Source of the DNA: an uncultured Alphaproteobacteria bacterium
Lineage (GTDB): Bacteria; Pseudomonadota; Alphaproteobacteria; Methylaequorales; Methylaequoraceae
Assembly (NCBI GenBank): GCA_902522465.1
Contig: CABYVV010000001.1
Location: forward strand, 26,060 to 90,059
DNA: 64,000 nucleotides
Direction of reading: 5' to 3'
The notes under the pieces are model-generated. The model was given only the letters and a program-made list of their open reading frames with translations, was not told where the DNA came from and did not search any database. A program made the translations under genes and the position numbers. Positions within the stretch are counted from its first letter, which is position 1. Each line of letters opens with the position of its first letter. Below are positions 19,494 through 28,653 of the stretch, in pieces.

Positions 19494-21404
19494 ATGCATA
19501 CTCTTAAAAGATTAATACAACAAAATACTAAAAGATTTGAAAGACTACTGAAGAACCAGGCATCAAAAAAATTAAAAGAAGGTTGTTATGTTTATGAACT
19601 AGAGGCAGATACTACCATCCCCTCAGAATATATATTGATGACACATTTTTTTGGTATCATCAATCTTAGTCTGCAAAGCAAAATGGTAAAATATATTTTG
19701 AAAAGACAAAATAAAGATGGAGGTTGGCCACTTTTTTTTGATGGAGAATCAGACATAAGTGCATCAATAAAAGCGTATTATGCTCTTAAGCTATCAGGTG
19801 AAAGTGAGAACTTAAAACATATGAAACGAGCGAAAAGTTTTATTTTGAAAGTAGGGGGTATTGAGAAAGCTAATGTTTTTACAAAAATATCACTTGCTCT
19901 TTTTGGTCAAATCTCTTGGAATTCATTACCTTTTATGCCAATTGAAATTATTAAATTTCCGTATTGGTTTCCTTTCAATATATATAAGATCTCTTACTGG
20001 TCTAGAACTGTATTAGTACCTCTTCTAATAATAATGAATCGAAAACCTCTAGCATCAAATCCAAATAAAATTTCTATAGATGAACTATTTATTAACCCAA
20101 AAAATAAGTTCAATAAAATAAAATTACTGAGTGAAAAAAACTTTTTTTCCAAATTTTTTTTGTTTCTAGATAGTTTTGCAAGAATTTTTTTTCCTATAGT
20201 ACCTAAAAAATTTAAAAATTATTGTGAACTTACAGCAATTAATTGGATAATAAAAAGGCTTAATGGTGAAGATGGTCTCGGTGGAATTTTCCCTGCAATG
20301 GTCAATTCTTTAATTGCTCTTCATACAATTAATAAAAAAAAATACGAAAAACAAATTGAGATTGCAAGAAAAGCTATTGATAGGCTTGTTGTAAAAAAAA
20401 AGGATTTTGCTTACTGTCAACCCTGTTTTTCACCAGTTTGGGACTCAGGATGGATGGGTTTGGTTCATTTGGAAAATGAACAAGATGTTGAAAGTCTAGT
20501 TAAATGGTTCCTTAAAAAAGAAATTAAAACCAATGGAGATTGGTCTTATAATAAAAAAAAAAAAACTCCAGGAGGATGGGCATTTCAATTCAATAATGAA
20601 TTTTACCCCGATGTTGACGACACAGCACTCGTCGGAATGTTTTTAGATAGGTATAATAGAAAAAAGAAGAGTAAGTCAGTTACTAGTTCTATTGAAAGAA
20701 CTAGAAAATGGATTTTATCGATGCAGTCTGACAATGGCGGATGGGGGGCATTTGATATAAATAATACATATTATTATCTTAACTCAATACCATTTGCAGA
20801 CCATGGAGCTCTTTTAGATCCTCCAACGGCTGATGTATCTGCGAGGTGTTTAAGTTTTTTGAAACAACTAAATAACCCAAATGATAAAGTATCTATAAAT
20901 AAAGCAATAAAATATCTTCTTTCTGAACAAGAAAAAGACGGCAGTTGGTATGGAAGATGGGGTACAAATTATATTTATGGAACTTGGTCAGTCTTATCTG
21001 CACTAAATATTGTTGATTTTAAAGAAAAGAAAGAAGTTTTTGAGAAGGCAAAAAATTATTTAAAAAAAATGCAAAGGAAAGATGGTGGATGGGGTGAGGA
21101 TGGAAAATCTTATTATAAGGGTCATGAAAATGCTGTAAAGATAAGCACTCCTTCTCAAACAGCTTGGGCTTTAATGGGTCTTTTAGCTGCTGGAGAAATT
21201 GGTAGCTTAGAAGTAGAGAATGGATTAAGGTATCTTACCAATAAAAATTTGAAATTTAGTGAAGATTCATACACCGCAGTGGGATTTCCAAAAGTATTTT
21301 ATTTGAAATATCACGGTTATGCTGAATATTTTCCTTTACTTGCAATTTCAAAAATTAAGAATCAATTAAAAAAGAATTCAATTTTTCCTAATTATGGAAC
21401 ATAA
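19494..21404 (+). CDS. shc: Squalene-hopene cyclase
   Basis: This 636-residue membrane-associated triterpene cyclase makes hopene or hopanol from squalene. The catalytic DxDD motif appears as YPDVDDTA. Several QW repeats are visible, for example QNKDGGWPLFFDG, QSDNGGWGAFD, QEKDGSWYGRWG and QRKDGGWGEDG. The frame is open from 19437 inside hpnE, but ATG 19494 (MHTLKRL), 13 bases after the hpnE stop, is the sensible start. Its stop lies inside the first codons of hpnG (11-base overlap). A run of 13 A within the gene is in frame. Confidence 0.96.
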   Translation: MHTLKRLIQQNTKRFERLLKNQASKKLKEGCYVYELEADTTIPSEYILMTHFFGIINLSLQSKMVKYILKRQNKDGGWPLFFDGESDISASIKAYYALKLSGESENLKHMKRAKSFILKVGGIEKANVFTKISLALFGQISWNSLPFMPIEIIKFPYWFPFNIYKISYWSRTVLVPLLIIMNRKPLASNPNKISIDELFINPKNKFNKIKLLSEKNFFSKFFLFLDSFARIFFPIVPKKFKNYCELTAINWIIKRLNGEDGLGGIFPAMVNSLIALHTINKKKYEKQIEIARKAIDRLVVKKKDFAYCQPCFSPVWDSGWMGLVHLENEQDVESLVKWFLKKEIKTNGDWSYNKKKKTPGGWAFQFNNEFYPDVDDTALVGMFLDRYNRKKKSKSVTSSIERTRKWILSMQSDNGGWGAFDINNTYYYLNSIPFADHGALLDPPTADVSARCLSFLKQLNNPNDKVSINKAIKYLLSEQEKDGSWYGRWGTNYIYGTWSVLSALNIVDFKEKKEVFEKAKNYLKKMQRKDGGWGEDGKSYYKGHENAVKISTPSQTAWALMGLLAAGEIGSLEVENGLRYLTNKNLKFSEDSYTAVGFPKVFYLKYHGYAEYFPLLAISKIKNQLKKNSIFPNYGT

Positions 21405-22065
21405 AAAAAAATTCAAAAAGGTAGGTTTTATTTTTGGTCTGAAGCGAGAGATGAAGTTATTTTCTAATTTGAATAAAAAAAATTATTGTGTTTATGGCTA
21501 TGGTAAATCTTCAAAGGAAGCAACAAGAAAACTTTTAAAGCTTGGCGTAGACCTTGTTATAAATTTCGGGTTTGTTGCGTCTATTTCTAAAAAACTAAAA
21601 AACGGTGATATTGTTATCATTGATAAAATTTTTAATGAGAAAAAAGAAAAGCTTTCAACCTTAAAATTTGATATAGATTTGCTTAAAAATTTTAAAAATA
21701 ACTTCAATTTTGTAAAATGCAATTTACTTACTGTTCAGAAAATTGTGATGAGAAAAAAAGATAAATTGAATCTTACAAAAGAATTTAAATCAGTCTCTGT
21801 GATTGATATGGAGGCTTTCTACATAAAAAAAGAGTTGTCAAAATTTAATGTCCCAATGATTTCTTTTAAAGTAATATTTGATGATCTTGCTTTTGATATT
21901 CCCTCTTATATTTTAGATTGTATTAATGAAAAAGGTGAAATCAGAATTGCAAGCTTCCTGATTAAGTTGATTGTAAATCCTAAGAGAGTATTTGATCTTT
22001 TAGATTTGAGCAAAAGATTTTCTGCAAGTGAGAGGATTCTCAAGGGTGTAATCAATGCTTTATAG
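21394..22065 (+). CDS. hpnG: Hopanoid-associated phosphorylase (adenosylhopane nucleosidase)
   Basis: The 223-residue protein belongs to the purine nucleoside phosphorylase/MTA nucleosidase superfamily. VDLVINFGFVASIS and VIDMEAFYIKKEL carry the glycine-rich base site and the conserved acidic residue. In hopanoid producers HpnG removes adenine from adenosylhopane to give ribosylhopane. It overlaps shc by 11 bases and is the last gene of the plus-strand hopanoid operon. It converges with hpnH, leaving only ten bases between stops and no obvious terminator hairpin. Confidence 0.85.
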   Translation: MEHKKKFKKVGFIFGLKREMKLFSNLNKKNYCVYGYGKSSKEATRKLLKLGVDLVINFGFVASISKKLKNGDIVIIDKIFNEKKEKLSTLKFDIDLLKNFKNNFNFVKCNLLTVQKIVMRKKDKLNLTKEFKSVSVIDMEAFYIKKELSKFNVPMISFKVIFDDLAFDIPSYILDCINEKGEIRIASFLIKLIVNPKRVFDLLDLSKRFSASERILKGVINAL

Positions 22066-22075
22066 ATAGAATACG

Positions 22076-23275
22076 TTATTTAATTTTTTTAGCTAAATCA
22101 CTTTGAGGGTTTATCGCTGCTCCAGCAGATGGGATAGGCGAATCGTTACTTTCATTTTGTTTTTCAGCATGCAGCTTTTTCATCATTTCACTTACATGAG
22201 TGTCGTGGAAGAAGTCTGGATCTCTTGATTTACTTATGTCAATCTCTTCTGCCATTGCTCCCTCTGTCTTTGGACCTTTTAAGGCAACGGATACGGCCTT
22301 AAGCGGATTGGTGAAAACGTCAGTAACTGCTGAGGCTTCATACCCACAATGTGCCATACAATCTGAACACTTATCATAGTTTCCAGTACCATATTTATCC
22401 CACTCAGTATCATTCATCAGTTCTTTAAATGATTTTACATAACCCTCTCCAAGGAGATAACAAGGCTTTTGCCATCCAAATATATTTCTTGTGGGGTTTC
22501 CCCATGGGGTACACTTGTACATTTGATTCCCAGCAAGAAAATCAAGATAAAGACCTGAATGACTAAAATCCCATTTTTTAAAATCCTTAGATTTAAAAAC
22601 ATTTCTAAAAAAATTTTTGGTGTTAGATCTTTTTATGAAATGTTCCTGATCTGGTGCCCTCTCATAAGCAAAACCAGGAGAAATGGTTATACCATCTACT
22701 TTTAGCTCATCAGTCACATAATTAAGGAATTCCTTTAAACCATCCTCGTGAGCATTATCAAAAATTGTACAGTTTACATTACACCTAAATCCCAGCGATT
22801 TCGCCTTTTTTATGGCTGAAACACATCTGTCGAATACCCCCTCTTGACAAACGGCTTTGTCGTGTTCTTCTTTCATACCATCTAAGTGAACTGACCATGT
22901 GAAATATGGACTAGGTTTGTAATCGGATAATTTTTTTTCCATTAAAACTGCATTTGTGCATAGATATACGAATTTCTTTCTTTTAATAAGCTCTCTTACA
23001 ATTTCTGGCATTTCTTTGTGTATTAATGGTTCACCACCCGGAATAGAAACAATAGGAGCGCCGCATTCCTCTACAGAATCTATGCACTCCTGGGTAGATA
23101 ATCTTTGATTTAGGATCTCCTTCGGATAATCAATTTTACCACATCCAGCACAAGCCAGGTTACATCTAAAGAGTGGTTCCAGCATTAAAACAAGAGGGTA
23201 TTTTTTTCTCCCCAGTACCTTCTGTTTTAAAATATAAGATCCTACTCTTATTTGTTGTATTAAAGGAATTCCCAT
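22076..23275 (-). CDS. hpnH: Adenosyl-hopene transferase (radical SAM)
   Basis: The 399-residue radical SAM enzyme adds 5'-deoxyadenosine to diploptene, the first step of side-chain extension to C35 hopanoids. CNLACAGCGK (residues about 38-47) is the CxxxCxxC cluster motif. A cysteine-rich C-terminal block KCSDCMAHCGYEA fits the HpnH family's extra domain. GGEPLIHKEM follows the first half. It is the last of three minus-strand genes, 38 bases after ispH. Its product feeds HpnG encoded on the other strand. Confidence 0.95.
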   Translation of the reverse strand: MGIPLIQQIRVGSYILKQKVLGRKKYPLVLMLEPLFRCNLACAGCGKIDYPKEILNQRLSTQECIDSVEECGAPIVSIPGGEPLIHKEMPEIVRELIKRKKFVYLCTNAVLMEKKLSDYKPSPYFTWSVHLDGMKEEHDKAVCQEGVFDRCVSAIKKAKSLGFRCNVNCTIFDNAHEDGLKEFLNYVTDELKVDGITISPGFAYERAPDQEHFIKRSNTKNFFRNVFKSKDFKKWDFSHSGLYLDFLAGNQMYKCTPWGNPTRNIFGWQKPCYLLGEGYVKSFKELMNDTEWDKYGTGNYDKCSDCMAHCGYEASAVTDVFTNPLKAVSVALKGPKTEGAMAEEIDISKSRDPDFFHDTHVSEMMKKLHAEKQNESNDSPIPSAGAAINPQSDLAKKIK

Positions 23276-23313
23276 AATTTAATTTTTAATTTATTGTTTT
23301 TAAAATGTAAAGG

Positions 23314-24282
23314 TTAATTTGCTACCTCAATGTTTGTCAATTCTCTTGGTAGTTTGAATACTATATTTTCCTCAATTCCAGGTCTTTTTTCAATTTTAAT
23401 TTCTCTAAATGAGGAAATTCTATTAATGACCTCCTTAACAAGTTCATCTGGAGTTGATGCCCCAGAAGATATTCCAATTGACTCAACATTATTGAACCAA
23501 TTACTATCGAGATCATCGGCAGTTTCTATCAAGTAAGTATTAACTCCTGATTCTTCACCTAGATCCCTCAATCTATTGGAGTTTGAACTATTTTTGGCTC
23601 CTACAACTAGAATAAGATCAACGTGATCAACTAAATCTCTAACAGCAGATTGTCTGTTTTGGGTAGCGTAACAAATATCTTTAACATCAGGACCTTCAAT
23701 CATTGGGAATCTAGTTTTTAAAGCCTCAATAACAACTCTTGTATCATCAACTGATAATGTTGTTTGACTTATGTAAGATAATTTGTTGGGATTTTTTACT
23801 TTAAGTTTATAAACATCCTCGGTATTTGAAACAAGATAAACATCCCCAGAAATTCTTCCCATAGTACCCTCAACTTCTGGATGACCCTCATGACCTATTA
23901 AAATAACTTCATAGCCCTTAGACGAATACCTTTGACCCTCTTTATGAACTTTAGCAACAAGTGGGCAAGTAGCATCTAGGATTGGAAGTTTTCTATCTTT
24001 TGCCGTATCTTCTATTTTTTGGGCCACACCATGGGCGCTAAAAATTGTAACGGCTCCTGGAGGGATTTGATCTAATTCTTGCACGAATATAGCTCCTTTG
24101 GAGCTAAGATTGTTCACAACTCTTTTATTATGTACGATTTCATGTCTTACATAAACTGGAGGTCCATAAATTTTTAATGCTCTTTCTACAATCTCTATTG
24201 CTCTTTCAACTCCAGCACAAAAGCCTCTTGGCTGGGCTAAAAAAACTTTTAAGGGTTTAAGATTTTTTTCTGTAATATCCAT
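23314..24282 (-). CDS. ispH: 4-Hydroxy-3-methylbut-2-enyl diphosphate reductase
   Basis: This 322-residue Fe-S enzyme is the last step of the MEP pathway, giving IPP and DMAPP. The three cluster cysteines are in PRGFCAGVERA, DATCPLVAKVH and DICYATQNRQ. FSAHGVA and GHEGHPEVEG hold the substrate-binding histidines. Length is standard. It lies between hpnA and hpnH, so both an early (dxs) and a late (ispH) MEP gene are inserted in the hopanoid block, supplying precursor for it. Confidence 0.97.
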   Translation of the reverse strand: MDITEKNLKPLKVFLAQPRGFCAGVERAIEIVERALKIYGPPVYVRHEIVHNKRVVNNLSSKGAIFVQELDQIPPGAVTIFSAHGVAQKIEDTAKDRKLPILDATCPLVAKVHKEGQRYSSKGYEVILIGHEGHPEVEGTMGRISGDVYLVSNTEDVYKLKVKNPNKLSYISQTTLSVDDTRVVIEALKTRFPMIEGPDVKDICYATQNRQSAVRDLVDHVDLILVVGAKNSSNSNRLRDLGEESGVNTYLIETADDLDSNWFNNVESIGISSGASTPDELVKEVINRISSFREIKIEKRPGIEENIVFKLPRELTNIEVAN

Positions 24283-24293
24283 AATAATGTTAA

Positions 24294-25280
24294 CTAGATT
24301 TTGTTAAACCATTCTACAGCATCTTTTATAGCACTTTTTGCAGATCTAGGTCTATAACGAAGATTTTTTTTTGCTTTATTAGACGAAAAAAACATTTTCT
24401 TTCTGGACATTTTTAAGCCCTCAACCGTCAGTGAAGGTGTTTTATTATTAAAAAATCTATGTAAAATTTCGTTAATATATGCTAGCGGCATTAAATACTT
24501 AGGATTCAATTGTAATATTATTTTAGGTTTATCTCCAAATTCCGAGATGTAATCCAAAAAGTCCTTAAAATTCATGTTTTCTCCACCAAGAATATATTTT
24601 TCACCAATTTTTCCATATTTCAGTGCAAGAAAATGACCTTCTGCAACATCGTCAACATGAACGATATTAAGTCCTGTATCTACATAGGCTGGCATTTTTC
24701 CAGTTAATACATCAAAAATAATTTTTCCGGTTGGGGTTGGCTTTACATCTCCACGACCTATTGGTGTTGAAGGATTAACAATAACACCCTGAATCTTTTT
24801 TTTTTTTATAAATTTCATAACAATACATTCTGCTAAGTATTTTGACTTCTTATAATCTCCAATCATATCATCGAAAGTAACAGAAGTTTCCTCATCAGAG
24901 ATTTTTCCTGTCTCAATTCCAAGAGTTGCTACGCTTGAAGTATAAACAATTTTTTTTTTATGTTCTAATACCTTTAAACAAATGTTTTCTGTTCCTCGTA
25001 CATTAGAATCATAAATAGATCTTGGGTCTTTTGTCCAAAGCCTATAGTCAGCGGCAACATGAAAAACAATATCTGAATCTCTAACCGGTTTATCCAAACT
25101 TTTAATATCTTTTAGGTCTCCGTAAAAAAAATTTATTTTAGATTTGATTTGTTCAAGGTTAGTTAGATCAGTATTGTTTCTAACTAACGCATTAACTTTA
25201 TATTTCTTTTTCAAGGCCAATTTTACAATAGATGAGCCTAGAAAGCCATTTGCGCCAGTTATCAATAGTTTTTTACTCAT
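24294..25280 (-). CDS. hpnA: Hopanoid-associated sugar epimerase/dehydratase (HpnA)
   Basis: The 328-residue protein is an extended short-chain dehydrogenase of NAD-dependent epimerase type. ITGANGFLGSSIVKLALKKK is the Rossmann nucleotide site at the N-terminus. VYTSSVATLG and YKKSKYLAE supply the catalytic Ser and Tyr-x3-Lys. The C-terminal YRPRSAKSAIKDAVEWF is typical of HpnA. It probably modifies the sugar head group of extended hopanoids, though the substrate is unproven. It opens the hpnA-ispH-hpnH operon. Confidence 0.88.
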   Translation of the reverse strand: MSKKLLITGANGFLGSSIVKLALKKKYKVNALVRNNTDLTNLEQIKSKINFFYGDLKDIKSLDKPVRDSDIVFHVAADYRLWTKDPRSIYDSNVRGTENICLKVLEHKKKIVYTSSVATLGIETGKISDEETSVTFDDMIGDYKKSKYLAECIVMKFIKKKKIQGVIVNPSTPIGRGDVKPTPTGKIIFDVLTGKMPAYVDTGLNIVHVDDVAEGHFLALKYGKIGEKYILGGENMNFKDFLDYISEFGDKPKIILQLNPKYLMPLAYINEILHRFFNNKTPSLTVEGLKMSRKKMFFSSNKAKKNLRYRPRSAKSAIKDAVEWFNKI

Positions 25281-25406
25281 TTTTCTTAAACTTAAAATAG
25301 TACATAGTCAATGGAATGATTTTTTCTAATATTTTTTGTAATTTGTAAAACTTATTTTTTATTTTATAAATTTTAGATCTATAAAATATTTAAAAATTAA
25401 CCTATT

Positions 25407-26228
25407 TTAATTTTCTAATTTTAAAAATATCTCACCCATACCATCTATATTTTTGTCTCCAAGATATCTCATTGTTGATTTTCTTTCTTTAAACATTTTT
25501 ATCCCGTATTTTTTAATAATATAGTTATTTAATAATTGATAAAAGATAGACGAGGAAAATCCATTTTCTTTAAAAAAAGTTTTTGAAAATGAATTATCAT
25601 TTGTTAGGATCGTTCCTCTTTTCATCCCAACTCCAAAATTTTTTCCAATATCTTTTTTAATAATTACTGTACCAGCAATCATATTATTACAGCAGTAATT
25701 TCTCACTCCAGAATTCACAAAAATCAATCCTCTCCGCATGTTTAAAGCTAGATAATCTCGAGCTTTTCCTTTTATAATTATATCTCCCCCTTTCATCCCA
25801 GACTTACTCCCTGGAAGTGGTGAACCAACAAAATCACATGCGTCTTTATTTATATTTATACTTCCTCCAGTCATTTCAGAACCAACAAAATTTTCTGCAG
25901 ATCCATTTACAATTATGTTTCCACCTGACATTTTCGCTCCGAGAAAAGAACCTACATTTGAGTTTATTTTTAGATTTCCATTTTTCCATTTCCATCCAAC
26001 ATAATCACAGTTGTTATTGATTCCAGAAATTTCAACTTTAACATTTTCTTTTTTATTAATTTCAACCTTGATGTCAAAAAGATCTCCTATTTTTTTTTCA
26101 ATATTCCCGTAGAGTATTTTTAGTTTGAAGATTGAGTTAAAATTAAGACTTGCATCAATTAAACTAATATTTCTCAAATCAAGGTGATGATTGATTTTTA
26201 TTTTTGGTTTAAGAATGATATTTTTCAT
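25407..26228 (-). CDS. fhcC: Formyltransferase/hydrolase complex subunit C (FwdC homologue)
   Basis: The 273-residue protein is the beta-helical subunit C of the Fhc complex, which moves the formyl group from formyl-H4MPT to methylofuran and hydrolyses it to formate. The middle shows the short glycine-rich repeats of this fold, for example GAKMSGGNIIVNG, GSEMTGGSININ and GMKGGDIIIKG, each strand turn about 18-20 residues long. It overlaps fhcD by four bases (ATGA) and is last in the pcd-fhcB-fhcD-fhcC operon. The methylotroph complex lacks the redox cofactors of the archaeal enzyme. Confidence 0.9.
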   Translation of the reverse strand: MKNIILKPKIKINHHLDLRNISLIDASLNFNSIFKLKILYGNIEKKIGDLFDIKVEINKKENVKVEISGINNNCDYVGWKWKNGNLKINSNVGSFLGAKMSGGNIIVNGSAENFVGSEMTGGSININKDACDFVGSPLPGSKSGMKGGDIIIKGKARDYLALNMRRGLIFVNSGVRNYCCNNMIAGTVIIKKDIGKNFGVGMKRGTILTNDNSFSKTFFKENGFSSSIFYQLLNNYIIKKYGIKMFKERKSTMRYLGDKNIDGMGEIFLKLEN

Positions 26229-27109
26229 GTAATGATCGATTTTAATTTAAATAAATAAGGACCGAGCTTGCCACCGTAATTTCCGGCAGATATTCTCTCA
26301 ACACCTTTGGTCTCTTTGGATTTTATTATCTCTGTTATTCCTAACTTCATGGCCAATTCAATATCTTGTTTATTAATACCATCTATCACTATTTCTAACA
26401 CACAATTAATTTTTCTATTTAACTTTGAGTTAACAATAGTCCTTAAATTAGGACAATAATCAAAATTAGTTGATGCAATTAGACCCTTATATTTAGATCC
26501 AACTTTTGAACCTGACCTCACTATTCCTCCTGGAAAGGGTAAAATTATATTTTCTAATTTGTTCATTTTTTTTACCGCTAGCTCAGCTGCATACAACACA
26601 CTTTTTATATTTTCACCTAAAATTAAAAAATTTCCTCCTCCAATACCTTCCATTTGATATGCAAAATCTTCACATAGGAATTCTCCGTCCATTACTGGAA
26701 TTCTCCAAAATCTTCTATTTCCTAACATTTTTGCTATTTGGTATCCATCGCCAAAGTATCTCAAAGAATTTCCCAGAGGAATTTTTTTCTCTCCTGAGTT
26801 TCCTGAAAATACAGCAGATGTAGGAGAGGTCATCAAACATTGCCCAGTTCTATTAAGAATTTGTTTTGCAAGTTCTTTTGAAGACATAGAAAAAACCAAT
26901 ACAGATACACCTGGCCTACCATCTGGGGTCTGATTAGGTAACAATTTAGATTCTATTCCAGCTTCACATCCACAAGCTATTACTGATGTAGCGAACCCAC
27001 AAAATGAATTCGCAGCATTAAATGCCCAGTTATCGTTATAAGCAGTAATAATTAATCTTGAAACTTTCATTGGAAAAGCTTCAGCAAAAGTATCTTCAAC
27101 TTTAATCAT
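26225..27109 (-). CDS. fhcD: Formylmethanofuran:H4MPT formyltransferase subunit
   Basis: The 294-residue protein is the Ftr homologue, transferring the formyl group between H4MPT and the furan cofactor. VEDTFAEAFPMKVSRLIITA at the N-terminus and CGCEAGIESKLLPNQTPDGRPG are strong family signatures. GNRRFWRIPVMDGEFL and PFPGGIVRSGSKVGSKYKGL further support it. Length matches other FhcD proteins. It overlaps both neighbours by four bases (ATGA), implying coupled translation with fhcB and fhcC. Confidence 0.95.
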   Translation of the reverse strand: MIKVEDTFAEAFPMKVSRLIITAYNDNWAFNAANSFCGFATSVIACGCEAGIESKLLPNQTPDGRPGVSVLVFSMSSKELAKQILNRTGQCLMTSPTSAVFSGNSGEKKIPLGNSLRYFGDGYQIAKMLGNRRFWRIPVMDGEFLCEDFAYQMEGIGGGNFLILGENIKSVLYAAELAVKKMNKLENIILPFPGGIVRSGSKVGSKYKGLIASTNFDYCPNLRTIVNSKLNRKINCVLEIVIDGINKQDIELAMKLGITEIIKSKETKGVERISAGNYGGKLGPYLFKLKSIIT

Positions 27110-28197
27110 TTGATAGATATTCTTTTCATTAACTCACAAATTTCAATGTAATCAGATTCAATTTTTTTCTTTAACTTCATTGTCGCCGCTCCATCGGATC
27201 TGACTACTATTCCATCAACGTCAATTCCAGGTGTTTTAACTGGAATAAAAACATCATATTTTTTTTTATTTTTTGTATTCGGGTGACCAATAAAAATATT
27301 TTTTTTAAAGTTTTCTACCAATGGACTTTTATTTAAATTGGAAAAAATAAATTGTGTATTGAGATACTTTTTTTGGAATGTTGAATTATTTTTTTGTGGA
27401 TTATAATCAACTCCCCAATCTGTAAATTTCAAAAATCCAGGAAAGCCAGTTTTTGTTATACATGAATTGATAAAGCCTGAAGAATTATTAAGACCCGATA
27501 ACTTAAAAAGTCTAATTTTTTTATTGTTATTATTCAATTTTTCTAAAATTCTAAATATTTGTTGTATAAATATGAAATCATCATTTGGATTAAAAACCAA
27601 AACTGGATACTTAGATTTTCTGAATTTTTCATACATGTCAGAAAATTTATTTTCTTTTTTTTTTGAAGTAAAACTGGAAAAATAAGGTATGAAATCAAAT
27701 AATTTTTTCAACTTAAACTCTTTATTAAAAATTGAAAATAATTTTTCACTTAAAAAAAATATTGATTTTTTTCTTTTCTCATTCCAATAAATTTTTTTTT
27801 CAAATCTTATTAAAATTTCTCTTTCAAAATTACCAATAAAAAATAGTAAATCACATCTATTCCTTAATTCATTAAAAGATACAAGTGAGGCTCCATATCT
27901 TTGAAATGCATCATAAAAATTATTTATCTCATTAGATTCAAAATGATTAACTGACAACCTTTTTTTTTCAGCAAAACTTAAAACGGAATTAATAGACTTT
28001 TGATCACATGCAAGTCCGTCAAAATGTACTAAGTTTTCTTTTTGCAAAACATCTATTAGTTTATCTATTGCATAATTTATTGAAACTTCTCGTCCATTAA
28101 TCAGTGGTTTTGATTTTTGATTTAGATTTAATTCCTTGCTATCTAATTGTTTATCAGTTATTCCAAAAAAGAAAAAGTCAGAAAGTTTTTGGTTCAT
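27106..28197 (-). CDS. fhcB: Formyltransferase/hydrolase complex subunit B (FwdB homologue)
   Basis: The 363-residue protein resembles the molybdopterin-binding subunit of formylmethanofuran dehydrogenase. Like other bacterial FhcB proteins it lacks an evident Fe-S motif at the start and probably has a structural role. VHFDGLACDQKSI, the RYGASLVSFNELRNRCDLLFFIGN region and the C-terminal VRSDGAATMKLKK are the recognisable parts. It is more diverged and lysine/phenylalanine-rich than fhcD. It overlaps pcd and fhcD by four bases each, so fhcA, often grouped with these genes, does not sit in this operon. Confidence 0.82.
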   Translation of the reverse strand: MNQKLSDFFFFGITDKQLDSKELNLNQKSKPLINGREVSINYAIDKLIDVLQKENLVHFDGLACDQKSINSVLSFAEKKRLSVNHFESNEINNFYDAFQRYGASLVSFNELRNRCDLLFFIGNFEREILIRFEKKIYWNEKRKKSIFFLSEKLFSIFNKEFKLKKLFDFIPYFSSFTSKKKENKFSDMYEKFRKSKYPVLVFNPNDDFIFIQQIFRILEKLNNNNKKIRLFKLSGLNNSSGFINSCITKTGFPGFLKFTDWGVDYNPQKNNSTFQKKYLNTQFIFSNLNKSPLVENFKKNIFIGHPNTKNKKKYDVFIPVKTPGIDVDGIVVRSDGAATMKLKKKIESDYIEICELMKRISIK

Positions 28198-28571
28198 TTT
28201 TTAGAATATTTGATGTAAGCAAAGCGAGGGTCTGATGGAGTTCCTTCTAGAGATGATTTTTCATCTTGTGGGTTCCACAAGATAAATTCATCAATTTTTT
28301 TTGCTAAATCAAAATCAAGTTGAGTTATACCCTTCATTGAATGGTTCATTAGTTTTACTTCAACAAATGCATACGAAACTTGAAGGTCAGGATGATGCCA
28401 CGCTGCTTCGGCAAGATGCCCAATAGAATTAACAACCATTAATGTAGATTTCCAACTGTGAGTTTTGTATGTTTTGCGTATCCATTTCCCATCATACTTC
28501 CACCCTAATAAATTTTCATCCAACAACCTATTAATTTCTGTCTCATTATAAACTTTAATCTCTTTATTCAT
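28194..28571 (-). CDS. 4a-Hydroxytetrahydrobiopterin dehydratase-like protein
   Basis: The 125-residue protein has the pterin-4a-carbinolamine dehydratase fold markers: WKSTLMVVNSIGHLAEAAWHHPDLQVSY, given in outline, with the active HHPD around residue 60, and VKLMNHSMKGITQLDFDLAKKID. Such proteins recur in H4MPT clusters of methylotrophs, where the pterin they act on is presumed to be an H4MPT precursor or oxidised form; this is not established. It is the first gene of the operon with fhcB, fhcD and fhcC, and is divergent from the RFAP synthase gene with an 82-base intergenic region. Confidence 0.85.
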   Translation of the reverse strand: MNKEIKVYNETEINRLLDENLLGWKYDGKWIRKTYKTHSWKSTLMVVNSIGHLAEAAWHHPDLQVSYAFVEVKLMNHSMKGITQLDFDLAKKIDEFILWNPQDEKSSLEGTPSDPRFAYIKYSKK

Positions 28572-28653
28572 AAATTACCCTTTTTTATAACAGATGGCGA
28601 ATATCATAGTATATTTATAATCTAGAATTAAAAATAAAAAAGTTAAATTTATT

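Noticed and set aside
25817-27685. Plus-strand frames opposite the fhc genes
   Set aside because: Low-complexity Phe/Leu/His-rich translations on the antisense of well-matched fhc genes.
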